Source: Trileptium ribeirensis (taxonomy: Eukaryota > Nematoda > Enoplea > Enoplida > Thoracostomopsidae). Taken from it: 64,000 nucleotides of DNA. The notes under the pieces were generated by a model, which was not told the origin of the DNA, ran no database searches, and was given only the letters and a program-made list of their open reading frames with translations. Made by a program: the position numbers and the translations under genes. This document shows, piece after piece, positions 24,303 through 35,940 of the stretch. The first letter of the stretch is position 1, and every line of letters begins with the position of its first letter. The stretch lies in assembly GCA_030248225.1 (NCBI GenBank), contig JASANE010028422.1:1-64000 (forward strand), read 5' to 3'.

Positions 24303-27055
24303 CTTCCCCAAATAGGGCAGGGAGGGCAGGTATTCCCACCTCCCCAGGTAAATTTTGTCCTTCTCCCAGTTAGGGCGCCAAAGGTACTTTCCTGCGCGAC
24401 TAAAAATTACAAAACTTTATCCGATTGGCTCAAAAAGTCATACTAATTTTTTCTGTTTTGGTTAAAAACCCCAAACTTTTCACGACGGCGTAAAAATCGC
24501 AACATTTTCATCTTTTTATTTTACGAAAATGCCACCAGTTGATAAATTATCCATTTTTGACGTTTTCTGGCAATTTCAGCGCTTTATGGTCCCCCAGTTC
24601 AACTGGGTATGTTGCGGTAGTCTGGATAAAGCAGAATATACGTGTATTAATTGATATATTACGATATTATGGAATTTTTGTAACTCCGGGCAGCGTGTCT
24701 AAATAACCAAAGCCGTATAGAAAACAACAGGGAGAATATTATATTTGAGTAAATTACTATTATGGGTTATCTTTCTTTATCATAAGCACATTGTGATATA
24801 ATAGCCAAATGGTCCATTTTCCAAACTTAATGCAGAAGGCCCAACTTTAGTTGACAATACTCCGTGTTTTTCTAACAGAACAATAATTTTTCAACACAAA
24901 ACAGCTATGTAATTCGCTTACGAGACAGAGCACTACCCCTAGACGCTTCCACACCGTCCTTACATAAAATGCCATCTTGATTGCTATCTACCTAATATTA
25001 TAATAACATAATAAACAAACCTGTCGGTACAACGATCATTGTCAACCCGAAATGTATAGCTTAAGTCGGCAGAAGATGGAGATGCGATTTGATTACAATG
25101 CCGAAGTTCAAAGAAAATACCATCGACAGCGGAAAATGTCGATCTCTGAAAAGGAGATACATATGATTCAAGTGGACGTGAGATAATTATAGTTGATATA
25201 ACTACGTTAATATGCGTATTATTCGCGTATTTTACAAATCGTTTTGGCATAGATTTTTAACCTGTTTCACTTTAAAATCACCTCATATTTTTACGATATG
25301 ATTACTTATAAATATGAGCATCTTTACTTTACACTCGCTTTGTCGCTTTACAACTACGTACCTTTGTGCTTTAATAATAAGAGACCACTCTTACTACAAT
25401 ATTAGTTTTTGTCACAATTGTCTAATCATTAGTAGATGCATTGGAGTGCAATAATACGATTCTCTAATCCTTAGCAAAACATCGTTCAAACATACAAACT
25501 TGGAAATGCTAAACTATCCTGCTGGTATATCCACAGAATGGCAGTGGACCTAGGAATTTTGAGCTCTACCAGGACATTTGGTCGCAGCCCTCCATGCGCA
25601 GGTCCAACTTCCAACACACCTCAAGTATCTTGAGGTGACATCAAAAATAATATGTCCTAGCAGAAACCGGCTTCTCCATTCGCTGAAAATTTTGCCAGCG
25701 GGCACGAACCGGGGGGCTGATCCGAAACTGGCAGGCGCCGTATTTTGCCAGGGGCACAAACCGGAGGGGTGGTGCTGATCCGAAATTTGCAGCCGCCGGA
25801 TTTTGCCAAGGTGAAACGAGAGTGTGGTGGGGAGGGGTGGCTAGAACATTTGGAAAAACTGGTGTGTAAAAATTTAAAAAAATTTCGAAATTTAATATTT
25901 TTTGGCGAAAAACGCTAAAGTTGTAAAGGAATTGATAGCCTCAGAAATGATGTAAAAACATATTATGGACGTTAAAAGCAACTTTTCACTAAATTAGTAA
26001 AATTTTTTACTTCGGAAAGAGATTTTTGTAAAAATATTGTCAATTTTTTGTATATCTGAAGCAGTTTTTACCAGAGAGGAACTGACAAATTTTGCCAGGG
26101 TACCTTTTGCCGGGGAAGCCAATATTTTTCCCTCGAGCTCCCTAAATTTCCCACGTTGGAGAAGCCAGACAAATGATTAAAACAAAACCTAGTACTACAA
26201 AAATTTAATGCAACACAACAACGACATAAAGCAAAGTTGTAAAGGTTTGAGAAAACTATAAAATCCAATTATGAGACCCACAAGATAACATGACGACTTC
26301 CACGCAAGCTCTGGTATTTTCCGCTAATTTATTCGATTGGTATTTCTTAGTAACCGAGTTCCCTTATGCGCTTCTGATCCCCCACCCCGGTTGGAGCTCG
26401 GGGCCCTTTGCTGAAAGCTCCCAGAGTGCTAATTTAATCTTGTTTAGCGGCCAGTATTCTAGATACAATCTGTGGGTTATGTAATAAGTTATTATACAAA
26501 TGAAACCATTAAAGCTTACAAAATGTTTGATCATAAACTCCATAATGAATGCACGCTATACAATACTATTACCGGCACTAGAGTTCAGCACGCGTATGTT
26601 AATAAGTTCCTACGTTTACTGAGAAACCTAAAAGCTACATCGTTTTTACAAATGCATTAAAATTTAATCTAAATGCACCCACTGTGCTAACTTAGTTTAT
26701 AGTTGAAAAAATTTGAATCTATATGGACTTTATTCTTGATCACCTGTACGCAATACGTAACCAAACAACTGAATACACACTTTATTCTGGAAATGGAATT
26801 TATTGACCCTAAACACATTTGAAGACACATGAAGTATACAAGTTGGATTCTATAAAGCCAAATCATTGTATACAACCTTCAGAAATACTTATATAGAGCA
26901 TTCTTGATGCCCTCTACGCAACACAAAATCGGACAAATGAAACGCACTACATTTTTGAAATCGAGTTCGAAAACCGTAAAACCTTGTACAGGGTATAATA
27001 TAGTCAAGCTGAACTTGAAATAGCAAAAACATCGTATATATCATGTTTGATAACC
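24303..27055. other. noncoding stretch with repeat fragments
   Basis: G/C-rich fragments at 24312-24410 and 25550-25850 look like element debris. At 25686-25802 a segment of about 60 bp containing ATTTTGCCAG.GGGCAC.AACCGG is present twice in tandem. No gene is supported. Confidence 0.5.
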
Positions 27056-27057
27056 TA

Positions 27058-27297
27058 CAGTACCCGCCAAAAATGACTGTCGCTCGCTCGCGACTCGCTC
27101 GACACTCGCTCGCGACTCGCTCGAGACTCGCTCGCGACTCGCTCGAAATAAATTTGTTCTAAAAATAGAATTTTCTATTAATTTAAATAGTTGCGAAATC
27201 TCGAGCGAGCCACTCGCTCGCGACTCGCTCGAGACTCGCTCGCGACTCGCTCGAACTCGCTCGCTCGAAATGCGACGGTCATTTTTGGCGAGTACTG
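27058..27297. mobile_element. foldback element, CAGTAC..CGCCA family, copy 2, with CTCGCTCG arms
   Basis: CAGTACCCGCCAAAAATGAC on the left faces GTCATTTTTGGCGAGTACTG on the right, with one mismatch. TA is present on both sides (27056-27057, 27298-27299). Each arm continues into a minisatellite of CGCGACTCGCTCGAGACTCGCT type units in opposite orientation, so nearly the whole 240 bp can fold on itself. It is noncoding; the open frames through it are repeat artefacts. Confidence 0.9.
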
Positions 27298-27299
27298 TA

Positions 27300-30254
27300 A
27301 TAGGCACTCATTGGAAGGCAAAAACAAGCAACAACACGGCGAAATTTGAAAAACCCTGTCTATAGGAATGCGCACGAACCACAGGGGCCCAGGAAGTAGT
27401 TCCACAACAACAAAGTTGTCGATCTCGATGAGCTGAATCTGCTCGGTTGTATTGGTTGTTCTATCTCTGTCCAGACATATGGGCTGCAAAAAACTGGTAC
27501 CCGTGTGGCCAGATTTGGCAAAGAATTTTGAAAAACCCGTTTTTGCCCTGAAGATGGGTCGGAATTGAATTAAATCCTTTTGAATTTAAGTAAGTAACTT
27601 AATTGAAGTAAGCCCTATATGGCACATCCTCATCACTTTTGCTATAGAATAAAAAATTTTCCAAATCCATAAACCCCAAGATGAGCTATGAATGACAAAA
27701 CAGACAATTTTTACGATTTTCCCCCAGAGCCCTCAGAGGAAACTCCGCTCTCCTCGCTCGCTCCGTTTCAAATATTGCAACGGACAGTAAAATAATAATG
27801 GCTTCGCGTCTGTGTGCCATAAATTATTCTGACCTCGATTTCGGTGAGCTTCATACCCAGCAGCGGAATTTTGATTTCGGGCAAAACATCCTAAAATAAG
27901 TAGCGTGTACGTGAACATTAATTTAACAATTATTATTATTATACCGAACGTGGGTGATCTAAAGTTGCAGTTTGCGACGTAATCACGCGAAACTGCCTTG
28001 AAAACGGCTTATGTCTATTAACGAACGCTAAAATCTCTGTAACTAATATGAAATATTCAAGGCTGCCAAGTAAGTTTATGAACTTACTAGTTACTCGTCC
28101 CGCGAGGAGAAACGGGTGAGTGCGGTTATTCTGTCACCAGCGACTATTAAAAAGGTCCCAATGTGTGAACAAATCAAACAACCTAGCTCTGGAAGGTCAA
28201 AGCAATAAATACACTCAAGGAAAACGTGAGCAGATACTGTTAGCTGTGACCTAATGTCGGCAGAACTTTGTGTGATCGAACGAAGCGGAGGTAGGCCACA
28301 ATTGGGTTAAAGTCCACACTAGAAGACTCTGGACGAGGGACTCAAAGCGAAGCATGAGCCACAACCAAAATCCTTGGTAGCACTTTGAGTACGCTACACT
28401 GAAATACTATGAATTTTGTCAATTCTATTAATTTTTAATCTCCTTGGTTAAACAAGAGGCGCTCCATTTCATTCCCTATCTCAAAATCGTGCATACGTTG
28501 GCTTAGAACCTGTCTTCTAGTGATGCATCTGGCAATTATTGAATTGTCATTAACTACTTTTATATATTTTAAATATGATGTGTCATGCGGCGTATCGCTA
28601 GGCATCAAAATAACTCAATGCTATAATTACTTGTTTACATCCAACATCAATCACTGGGATTTATTTCCCAAATGTAATCTGTCATAAACTGCTGCCAGTG
28701 AATAACCGGAACCGAAATTTGCCGGAACTGGAACCAGCAACCGGAACCGTCCATTTAAACACGATTCGGAACTTGGTCTTCGAAATTTATATATAGTAAA
28801 ACAGATGAAGGAAGAAATCAAGGTATAGTGGATTTAAAATGCATTAAAAATAACTTTTACATTAAACTTAATGTTTTACGATGGTATTATTGCCTTTCTG
28901 AAACTTTAAAGAGACTGCGGAAGCTAATAATGTTTATTTATCGATGAATAATATATCGATTTTTGGACACCCAGAGCAAAAAATGCCTTCCACTATACAC
29001 CATTGCGTATACTGCGTCAAATCGAATATGCTTACAAAGCTTGGAGCGTAGAATACACACTTTCGCTCTATCTCCAGTCGCCTTCCTTTACTACACATAC
29101 GTTTGTTACATGTTCATCTGTAGGAAACTTGAATTTATTGGTTTATATGATTCTAAGAGAAAATAATAGATACATAGAAGGTAATTTTCTGATCAGGTAC
29201 ACTGTTTAGGCTAGCGTTGGACAAACAGTGCCCGTAAGTTAGATGATAATGATGATAACTTTCTAATCAGAATGCTATAAATGAGACACACTGTGATGCT
29301 GCTCGCACAGTTTCAATAAATACAGTTCTTTGCCAAGAAAACAGTTTCTAGCTGCGTTGCAGATAACGTTAGTTTACTTCAATTTAGACTGATTTACCAA
29401 GTTTACAAGCGCAATGGCGGGTTCTTGAAGGAATTTATGTTAGCCAAGCATACCCTATGTACTTCTGCGTTAGCCATACTCTGTTACCGAATTGGACCGA
29501 TTTAATTGAAACGTACCGCACAGACTTCTGGATGTGTAAAATAGCTGCTACAAGCAACGACCTGGATTTGATTTGTTAACAAACTTCTGCAGGTTATTAT
29601 GAAAAATTCCTACTGAAATTATGTGCCCTACTTACGTTTCAAACGGCAAATTGCTTAGTTAATCTTATTTTTACTTGGTTGTATTGGAGCTTGATCATAG
29701 TATAATATATATTACATATGTTTGGATCACAGATGAAGCAAAAATGTGGAACATTTCAAACAAACTTTTTAAACCGGAATTCCGGTTCCGGTATGGTATT
29801 TGCCCTTTGCCGAAACCGCATCCGGAACACTATTTTCGCCGGAACACGAACCAGAATTCCGGTTACTTCCTGACTGAGCTGCATATTTGCATTGAACTGC
29901 CATTCCCATGGAGGGGGTGGAGGGAGCCCTAGATATTTCACCGTTCCCAAGGGCCTCCACTTCAGCCCCCTAAGCACTTTTTGGCTTCCTCCAGTATTTT
30001 TCTGCACGAGGAAAAAAGCCAGTTTTTCTATGTGAGGCAAAAATGTTAGTTTTTCCGTACGGAACTAAAAATCCTTAAAGTCTTGCCCCGTGTGACCTAA
30101 AAATGCTAAAATCGCCGCAAGTCGATAATTATTGCTGTATATTTAATGTGGCAATCTCATCATTTCAGCTGGAGTGTCCCGAATTCTTGCCCAAAGATCG
30201 ATTTCGCCAGGTACTTTGGAGAAAGTTAGGGAAAACCAGTTGAACATTGAGTAA
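27300..30254. other. noncoding stretch; CCGGAAC-type repeat fragments
   Basis: A CCGGAACC-rich patch at 28697-28755 and a related segment at 29769-29870 (GGAATTCCGGTTCCGGTATGG, TTTGCC, CCGGAACAC) belong to one dispersed family with a further copy at 62424-62520. No coding region is supported. Confidence 0.5.
29769..29870. repeat. CCGGAAC-family dispersed repeat, copy A
   Basis: The order AACCGG, GGTTCCG, TTTGCC, CGAAACCGCATCCGGA, TTTTCGCCGGAA, ACCGGAATT-like is shared with 62424-62520, with substitutions. Class unknown. Confidence 0.6.
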
Positions 30255-30468
30255 CATGGCATTTTGATTATTTATTCTATTTACCGAGCGCAGGCTTAAG
30301 GATTTTCGCGAAAATCCTATTTATGACATTAACAGCAAAGCAGTAAAAATCTAAGTCGGAATCATACAATCCGTGCTAGAAATGACCCATGTTTCCAGTG
30401 AACAAGCTTCGAACGAACATCGAACACTTTGTAGTGTAATAAATTCTCGAATAAAATTTTTTATCTTG
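30255..30468 (+). repeat. direct repeat of about 0.2 kb, left copy, beside the DUF7869 element
   Basis: Starts CATGGCATTTTGATTATTTA and ends near TTATCTTG. It matches 35941-36142 in the same orientation with few differences and a roughly 12-nt indel. It contains the perfect palindrome GGATTTTCGCGAAAATCC (30300-30317). It ends 50 bp before the element's left TIR. Confidence 0.95.
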
Positions 30469-30518
30469 TACACTTTCCGAGAAACTTCTCCAACACAGGA
30501 TTCATTACTGTTATTTGT

Positions 30519-30542
30519 CGGGGTAGTGGCAAAACATGACAT
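30519..30542 (+). repeat. left terminal inverted repeat of the DUF7869 element
   Basis: 24 bp beginning CGGGGTAGTGG, 3 mismatches against the reverse complement of 35916-35939. Confidence 0.85.
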
Positions 30543-30666
30543 GTTGCATTTTTTTGGTTTTGAGTTAATATACGCAACGTGTAGTACGTAGAGTGGCGCG
30601 CATGTGTAACAAAAGATTACACGTGTACCTTTATTAACAATGGAACTATTTAAATTTAACATAATA

Positions 30667-30815
30667 TGACTTGTGCTAGATACACAAAGCAAACAGTAAC
30701 AGAAAATGACAAGTGCTAAACATTTCACATGTCATATTCTGTCGCGATCTTAGAACGGCAAAGTTGTACTTCTCCTTCTGCAAAAAATGACATGTGGCGC
30801 ATATTTGACTTGTCA
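30667..30815. promoter_or_regulatory. cluster of TGACAWGTG subterminal motifs
   Basis: TGACTTGTG (30667), TGACAAGTG (30707), inverted CACATGTCA (30726), TGACATGTG (30788) and inverted GACTTGTCA (30807) cluster within 150 bp. ATGACATGTT overlaps the inner edge of the left TIR, and TGACATGTG recurs at 35734 near the right end. The likely role is transposase binding; this is inference from position and repetition. Confidence 0.55.
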
Positions 30816-31216
30816 TTTCTTTTTACAACCTAAACTTAAACAATGTTCTGTAATTTTACTGGAACATGTCAACTTCGGCTTCTAACAAAAACTGCCAGCT
30901 GCAGATTGACCGCCGCAATGGTGTCAGTTGAACTAATCTACTACCCGCACGGGATACATAATGATTAATGGTTGATTCTTAGAACTCTGAAGCACATTAG
31001 CGCCACCTCAACAGGGAAAATTTGTACGCTCACGCACGTGACGATTCCCGATTTCAATGTAAAGTGAATATGTACCACAAACACACATCGGTTACAGTAT
31101 CTATGTATTTTATAGTAAAAATTAATCGGTTTTTGCGAACAATTTTTTTAGTTTCAGACGTTTTAGAACTTTAGTAGTAATAATAACTATAATAGTAATA
31201 ATAAATAATAATTACA

Positions 31217-34200
31217 ATGTTTGCTATTAATGATATTGTGTGGGTTCAGTATAGTAAAAATCGTTTCTGGCCAAGCCAAATTGCTGATTCAAACGGATAT
31301 AATGGAATTTTAAGAAAAAAATTACTTATTTGTGTATTATTTCGGATCAGATAACTATGGTCCTGTCAGTATAAACAATATAGTAGCCTTCTCTAATCTT
31401 TCAATAGAATTCGCTTTGACAAACCCGGGTGTGCGTTTTAAACATGCTCTACAGCATCTTAAAGAATATGCAAACGATAATAGTATCCAAGAAGTAGTAG
31501 ATATATTGTCAAACGTGGTACCGAATCTTAATACCGATAATATTAACAGTAGTGAAGACAACAGTAATACAGGCAATGATAGTGACGGTTGTGAACACAG
31601 TGAGAATGGCAGTACATAAAGTTGCCATAATATTAGCGATAATCACAATAACGATAGAGACAAAAGTGGGGACAGTGATTTTGAACGAGATCGGGCAACT
31701 GTTCGCTTTCATGTCCCAGCTGCGTTGAGAATGAACGCTGACAACGACGACGAGGAGGTAGACGACGTTACTGACAAAGACTACGATCACGACGTTGATG
31801 AAATAGATAGCGGTGACGATAGTGATGCTATTGACGACCCTGACGATGCTTGCCATAATTTAAACGAAGATAACGGTTAGTTCGGGTTGTCTTGACTAGC
31901 ACAAAACACAAACATAGTGTTTCTAAAACATATGCCGGAGCTTTACATCTTCAACGTTTACAAATTATTGCGGGACACATGCACAAAATTGTCTTGAAGC
32001 GTTAACATGACCCAAATTGACGGGTGTTTTGTTATTTTTATTGCAACGGCACCTACTCATCACTGCACAAATTACTAGATCTACCATAAACATTAGATCA
32101 AAAATGTTTATGAAAAGTATGTTTTACTTGGAAAGGTAGTTGTTTCAATGTTATTTAAATTTTATTTTCAATGTATTTTCTTTAAATGTTTGCAGTTATA
32201 ACGGAGCGGAACGAAATGTTACTTTACTTAAAAGCATTATATTTCTACTCATGCAACATTTAATTTTATGTAGATGCACCGAAGAAAAAGCTGACTCGAA
32301 AACGCAAGAGGGACCCTTCTACGTGGAAACGGGCGGTTCAACGCCGACAGAAATATGTATGCAGCGAAAGTTTCGAAACCAGCGTGCGACCATCCCAGCT
32401 GCAATAAGATATCCGAAATAGATCGAGCGACTATTTGTTCACAGTACAACGACATTAACTTCGGGTTTGATCGTCGTCGCGAATTTATTCAACGCCGGGT
32501 GTCCAGAGTTCCGTGTAAACGGAAAAGGAAAGTTCGCAAATCTGATTACGATCGAAAACATGGCACTTTCACGTATACGCTTGACTGCATTACTGGCGTG
32601 GAATGCCAGGAAGCGGATGGTTGTGTAGGATACGTTGTCTGCCGACAGTTCTTTTTAAATACATTATGCATTTCTCGACAGGTAATTGAATCGTTTTGAA
32701 CTGGGTGATCGACTTAGTCGTAATGCTGTTTTGGCTTTATTCTGAGTTATTTATTGGCAGTAGCTTTCGGTAATGCTATTTTTCTAAATTGAATCGTTTT
32801 GAACTGGGTGATCGACTTAGTCGTAATGCTGTTTTGGCTTTATTCTGAGTTATTTATTGGCAGTAGCTTTCGGTAATGCTATTTTTCTAAATTGAATCGT
32901 TTTGAACTGGGTGATCGACTTAGTCGTAATGCTGTTTTGGCTTTATTCTGAGTTATTTATTGGCAGTAGCTTTCGGTAATGCTATTTTTCTAAATTGAAT
33001 CGTTTTGAACTGGGTGATCGACTTAGTCGTAATGCTGTTTTGGCTATATTCTGAGTTATTTATTGGCAGTAGCTTTCGGTAATGCTATTTTTCTAAATTG
33101 AATCGTTTTGAACTGGGTGATCGACTTAGTCGTAATGCTGTTTAGGCTTTATTCTGAGTTATTTATTGGCAGTAGCTTTCGGTAATGCTATTTTTCTAAA
33201 TTGAATCGTTTTGAACTGGGTGAGCGACTTAGTCGTAATGCTGTTTTGGCTTTATTCTGAGTTATTTATTGGCAGTAGCTTTCGGTAATGCTATTTTTCT
33301 AAATTGAATCGTTTTGAACTGGGTGATCGACTTAGTCGTAATGCTGTTTTGGCTTTATTCTGAGTTATTTATTGGTAGTAGCTTTCGGTAATGCTATTTT
33401 TCTAAATTGAATCGTTTTGAACTGGGTGATCGACTTAGTCGTAATGCTGTTTTGGCTTTATTCTGAGTTATTTATTGGCAGTAGCTATCGGTAATGCTAT
33501 TTTTCTAAATTGAATCGTTTTGAACTGGGTGATCGACTTAGTCGTAATGTTATTTTGGCTTGTCATATGCGAACGAAAAGCTGTTAAACCCATGCAAGCT
33601 ACTGACCACAGCTAGTATATTTCAGGTCTTCAGTGACGCCATGTCAAACGCGCATCCCAATCAAATCAACATTGTGCCCGATCGCCGTGGCAGGCATCCA
33701 CCAAAACATAAACTATCGGAGAAGTACCATCAGATGATTGTGGATCACATTAATTCTTTCCCACGCATGGCTTCTCATTACTGTCGGTCTCAAACGCAGA
33801 AGGAGTATTTGGAGGCTGACCTTTCTATTGCCAAGATGTTTGCGTTGTTCAAGGAATTGCATTCGGAACTAACACTAACAGATGGGACTTATCCTTTTGC
33901 GTTTTGCTCCCACCAGAAAATTTTTGTGTCCGAATTCAATATAAGTTTCTTCAAACCGAAGAAAGATCAGTGTGTTAAGTGCACCAAATTAAATATTTTG
34001 TTAGATGCGGGAAATAAACGTGAAGCTGACGAGTATAAGGCTACAGTGGTGGAACCTCATATTAAGCGTAAGGAAGACGCTCGTGAAATTAAGGACGAAC
34101 ATAAGGCTTGCACCGTCGATCCTGAACAAAATACTTTTGTTCAAGGAACGTTTGACCTTCAGGCAGTTCTTCCGACCCCACACTCCGATGTCAGTGTGTT

Positions 34201-35551
34201 TTATTATAAACGCAAGTTGAACGTTTATAACTTTACTGTTTCGAATCATAAAACAGGTGACGGGCATTGTTACATTTGGCCAGAGCATGAGGGCTGCCGG
34301 GGCGCTGTGGAAATAAGAACGTGCTTACTGAAGTTTCTGACCAGCCTACCTAAGGCTACACGAGATGTGTCTCTGTTTTGTGACAGTTGTCCAGGACAGA
34401 ACAAAAACAGCATATCGCTGCAGTCATTGTCTATGCCATTCGAAGCATACCCAATTTCCATTCGGTTCAAATTACTTATCTCGAGCCGGGCCACACGCAG
34501 ATGGAGGTCGATACAATACATTCCTGCATTGAAAGTGCTCGTCGATACAAGAAAATCTACGCATTCCCAATGTGGGCGGAAATTATTCGCAAAGCTTGAT
34601 AAAAAGACTGCATTGTAAGTGGTTTTCCACAGCTACTGTAGATGTTTACTTTTAACGTAATTAGAGAAGAAGTTGCGCTTGGCTGCCATGAAATATGACA
34701 TTTTTAAAGCGCTAATGATAGCTTAGTTTCGGTATCTGTTTTTTGAGTGTTTTCCAGGGTAGAATTCTGATACACTTAATGTAGCTCTATTCCTAGCGCT
34801 CCAGTAAAACGTTTTAGCAAAAGAAAGACCAAATAGGACTGGTGTATTGTTAATGTTGACTCGGAAATATTGATTTGTGCTTTATGAAATTGAAATTATT
34901 GTTATAATGCACTAAGCGGTCAGGTCATGTGGGATGCTTGAAAGAATTTAATGCTTGTCTCAGTACTTTGTGCGCTGTCTCAAATACAGGCTTGAAGGCC
35001 CTTTAGCTTGTGATGGAAGACCAGTTTTGTTACAGTCCTTGGTTTAATACCAGATTCATGCGCAACACTTCGAACTTATGAGGCATGGCTCTGATATAAC
35101 ATACCGAATTGCGCGTTTATAAGTTTGGAAAGACAAAAATTTGAATGTTGTGTTAAAAATATCCATTAAAATTTTCGTTTGCTAGTTTTGATAAATTAAA
35201 CGAAAGCAGCTGTCTTAACTTCGTCCGAATACTTTATGCACTTAACGACTTCAGGTTCACGAGATGGAACATGCCGATTTTATCGACATAAATGCCCTTG
35301 CTGAAGGTGTGATTGGTGGACCAAGAGGTATTCGCTGGCAAGAATTGAAAATTATGAAGGCGAATGCTACGAAGCCGGAAACACTGGACATAAAGTATGA
35401 CTATAAAGCTGACTTCGTTTCTCACGAGATTCGCCCAATTCGAGGGTCATTATCAACTCCACAACGGGCTTATAATAGGCAACTGCCGGTTAGCAAAGCC
35501 AAGAAAGCTGATTTATTGTCTCTCATTGACAACGCAATACCTCGTCAATAG
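31217..35551 (+). pseudogene. PWWP-acidic-DUF7869 protein gene, four exons, inactivated
   Basis: Inferred exons are 31217-31875, 32274-32681, 33626-34614 and 35255-35551, with GT...AG introns in phases 1, 0 and 0. Exon 1 encodes a PWWP-like domain (NDIVWVQYSKNRFWPSQI, then YYFGSDNYGPVSI after a one-base frameshift in an A run near 31312) and a long Asp/Glu/Asn-rich linker with one TAA (31617-31619). Exon 2 encodes a basic WKRAVQRR segment, a frameshift near 32350, then CDHPSCNK..IDRATICSQY and FFLNTLCIS. Exon 3 encodes PDRRGRHPPKHK, HINSFPRMASHYCRSQTQKE, KKDQCVKC, GTFDLQAVLPTP, YYKRKLNVYNFTV and FCDSCPGQN. A frameshift near 34413 precedes LEPGHTQMEVDTIHSCIE and TGA TAA (34597-34602). Exon 4 ends LPVSKAKKADLLSLIDNAIP, the usual end of this family. 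The DUF7869 family is widespread in invertebrates; that it is a DDE-like transposase is inference. Confidence 0.8.
32685..33560 (+). repeat. 103-bp minisatellite, about 8.5 copies, inside intron 2
   Basis: ATTGAATCGTTTTGAACTGG starts at 32685, 32788, 32891, 32994, 33097, 33200, 33303, 33406 and 33509: an exact 103-bp period. Units differ by only one or two bases, so the array expanded recently. The first unit begins three bases after the exon 2 splice donor (GTAATTG), and the last stops about 65 bp before the exon 3 acceptor. It is not a CRISPR array, since the unit has no unique spacers. Confidence 0.98.
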
Positions 35552-35915
35552 CGCTTGTTTTACGAAGAAATTCCTACGACGGATGATATTAACGATGTCG
35601 TCGGAGATTCTGAGGACAAGGAGTCGGATTGAATAGCTGTAAGCAATCATATTCAGGTCATTACCGTTTGCTTATCATTTTCTGTTACAATCTTGATAAT
35701 ACTATTTTGTCGTCACTGCGAAATGACAAAATATGACATGTGAAAACAAGTAACTTTCCCGCCAAAATTAAAAAAAAATTAAACTGCAACAATGTGTTAA
35801 TAACCCTTGATTATGAGCGGTTACCTTAATATACAGCAGTTTCAAGTCATTGTTATCACTTTAAAGTTAAAAACTTTTTTAATTTTTCTCAAAACCGAAT
35901 TTTGCTCAAAACCGA

Positions 35916-35939
35916 ATATCATGTTTTGTAACTACCCCG
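35916..35939 (-). repeat. right terminal inverted repeat of the DUF7869 element
   Basis: Ends ...ATGTTTTGTAACTACCCCG. The reverse complement matches the left TIR with 3 mismatches in 24 bp. TGACATGTG lies about 180 bp inward at 35734. Confidence 0.85.
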
Positions 35940-35940
35940 T

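Larger units (their letters stand above)
30519..35939 (+). mobile_element. 5.4-kb TIR element carrying a PWWP-DUF7869 gene
   Basis: The left end CGGGGTAGTGGCAAAACATG is mirrored at the right end, where the reverse complement reads CGGGGTAGTTACAAAACATG. The match continues for 4 more bases with one further mismatch, and GGTTTTGAG is shared a little further in. The sole gene inside (31217-35551) runs plus-strand. A motif of the type TGACATGTG or TGACAAGTG recurs near both ends, as expected for transposase-binding sites. No clear target duplication is seen. A direct repeat of about 0.2 kb lies on each side, its right copy starting one base after the TIR. I infer an inactivated DNA transposon; I do not know a named superfamily for it. 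Confidence 0.75.

Noticed and set aside
30351..30728. Minus-strand 125-aa ORF with a signal-peptide-like start (MKCLALVIFCYCLLC)
   Set aside because: It spans the direct repeat, the left TIR and the subterminal motif cluster of the DUF7869 element, with no domain; a chance frame is more likely than a secreted protein.
31509..31856. Minus-strand 115-aa hydrophobic ORF
   Set aside because: It is the antisense of the Asp-rich linker of exon 1 (GAC/GAT repeats read as GTC/ATC).
32685..33560. CRISPR array
   Set aside because: Units are contiguous 103-bp copies with no variable spacers, inside a eukaryotic intron.
33560..34618. A single 352-aa protein starting at 33560
   Set aside because: The start is a TTG inside the minisatellite/intron; the real exon begins at the acceptor at 33626, and the last 60 or so residues are out of frame after about 34413.
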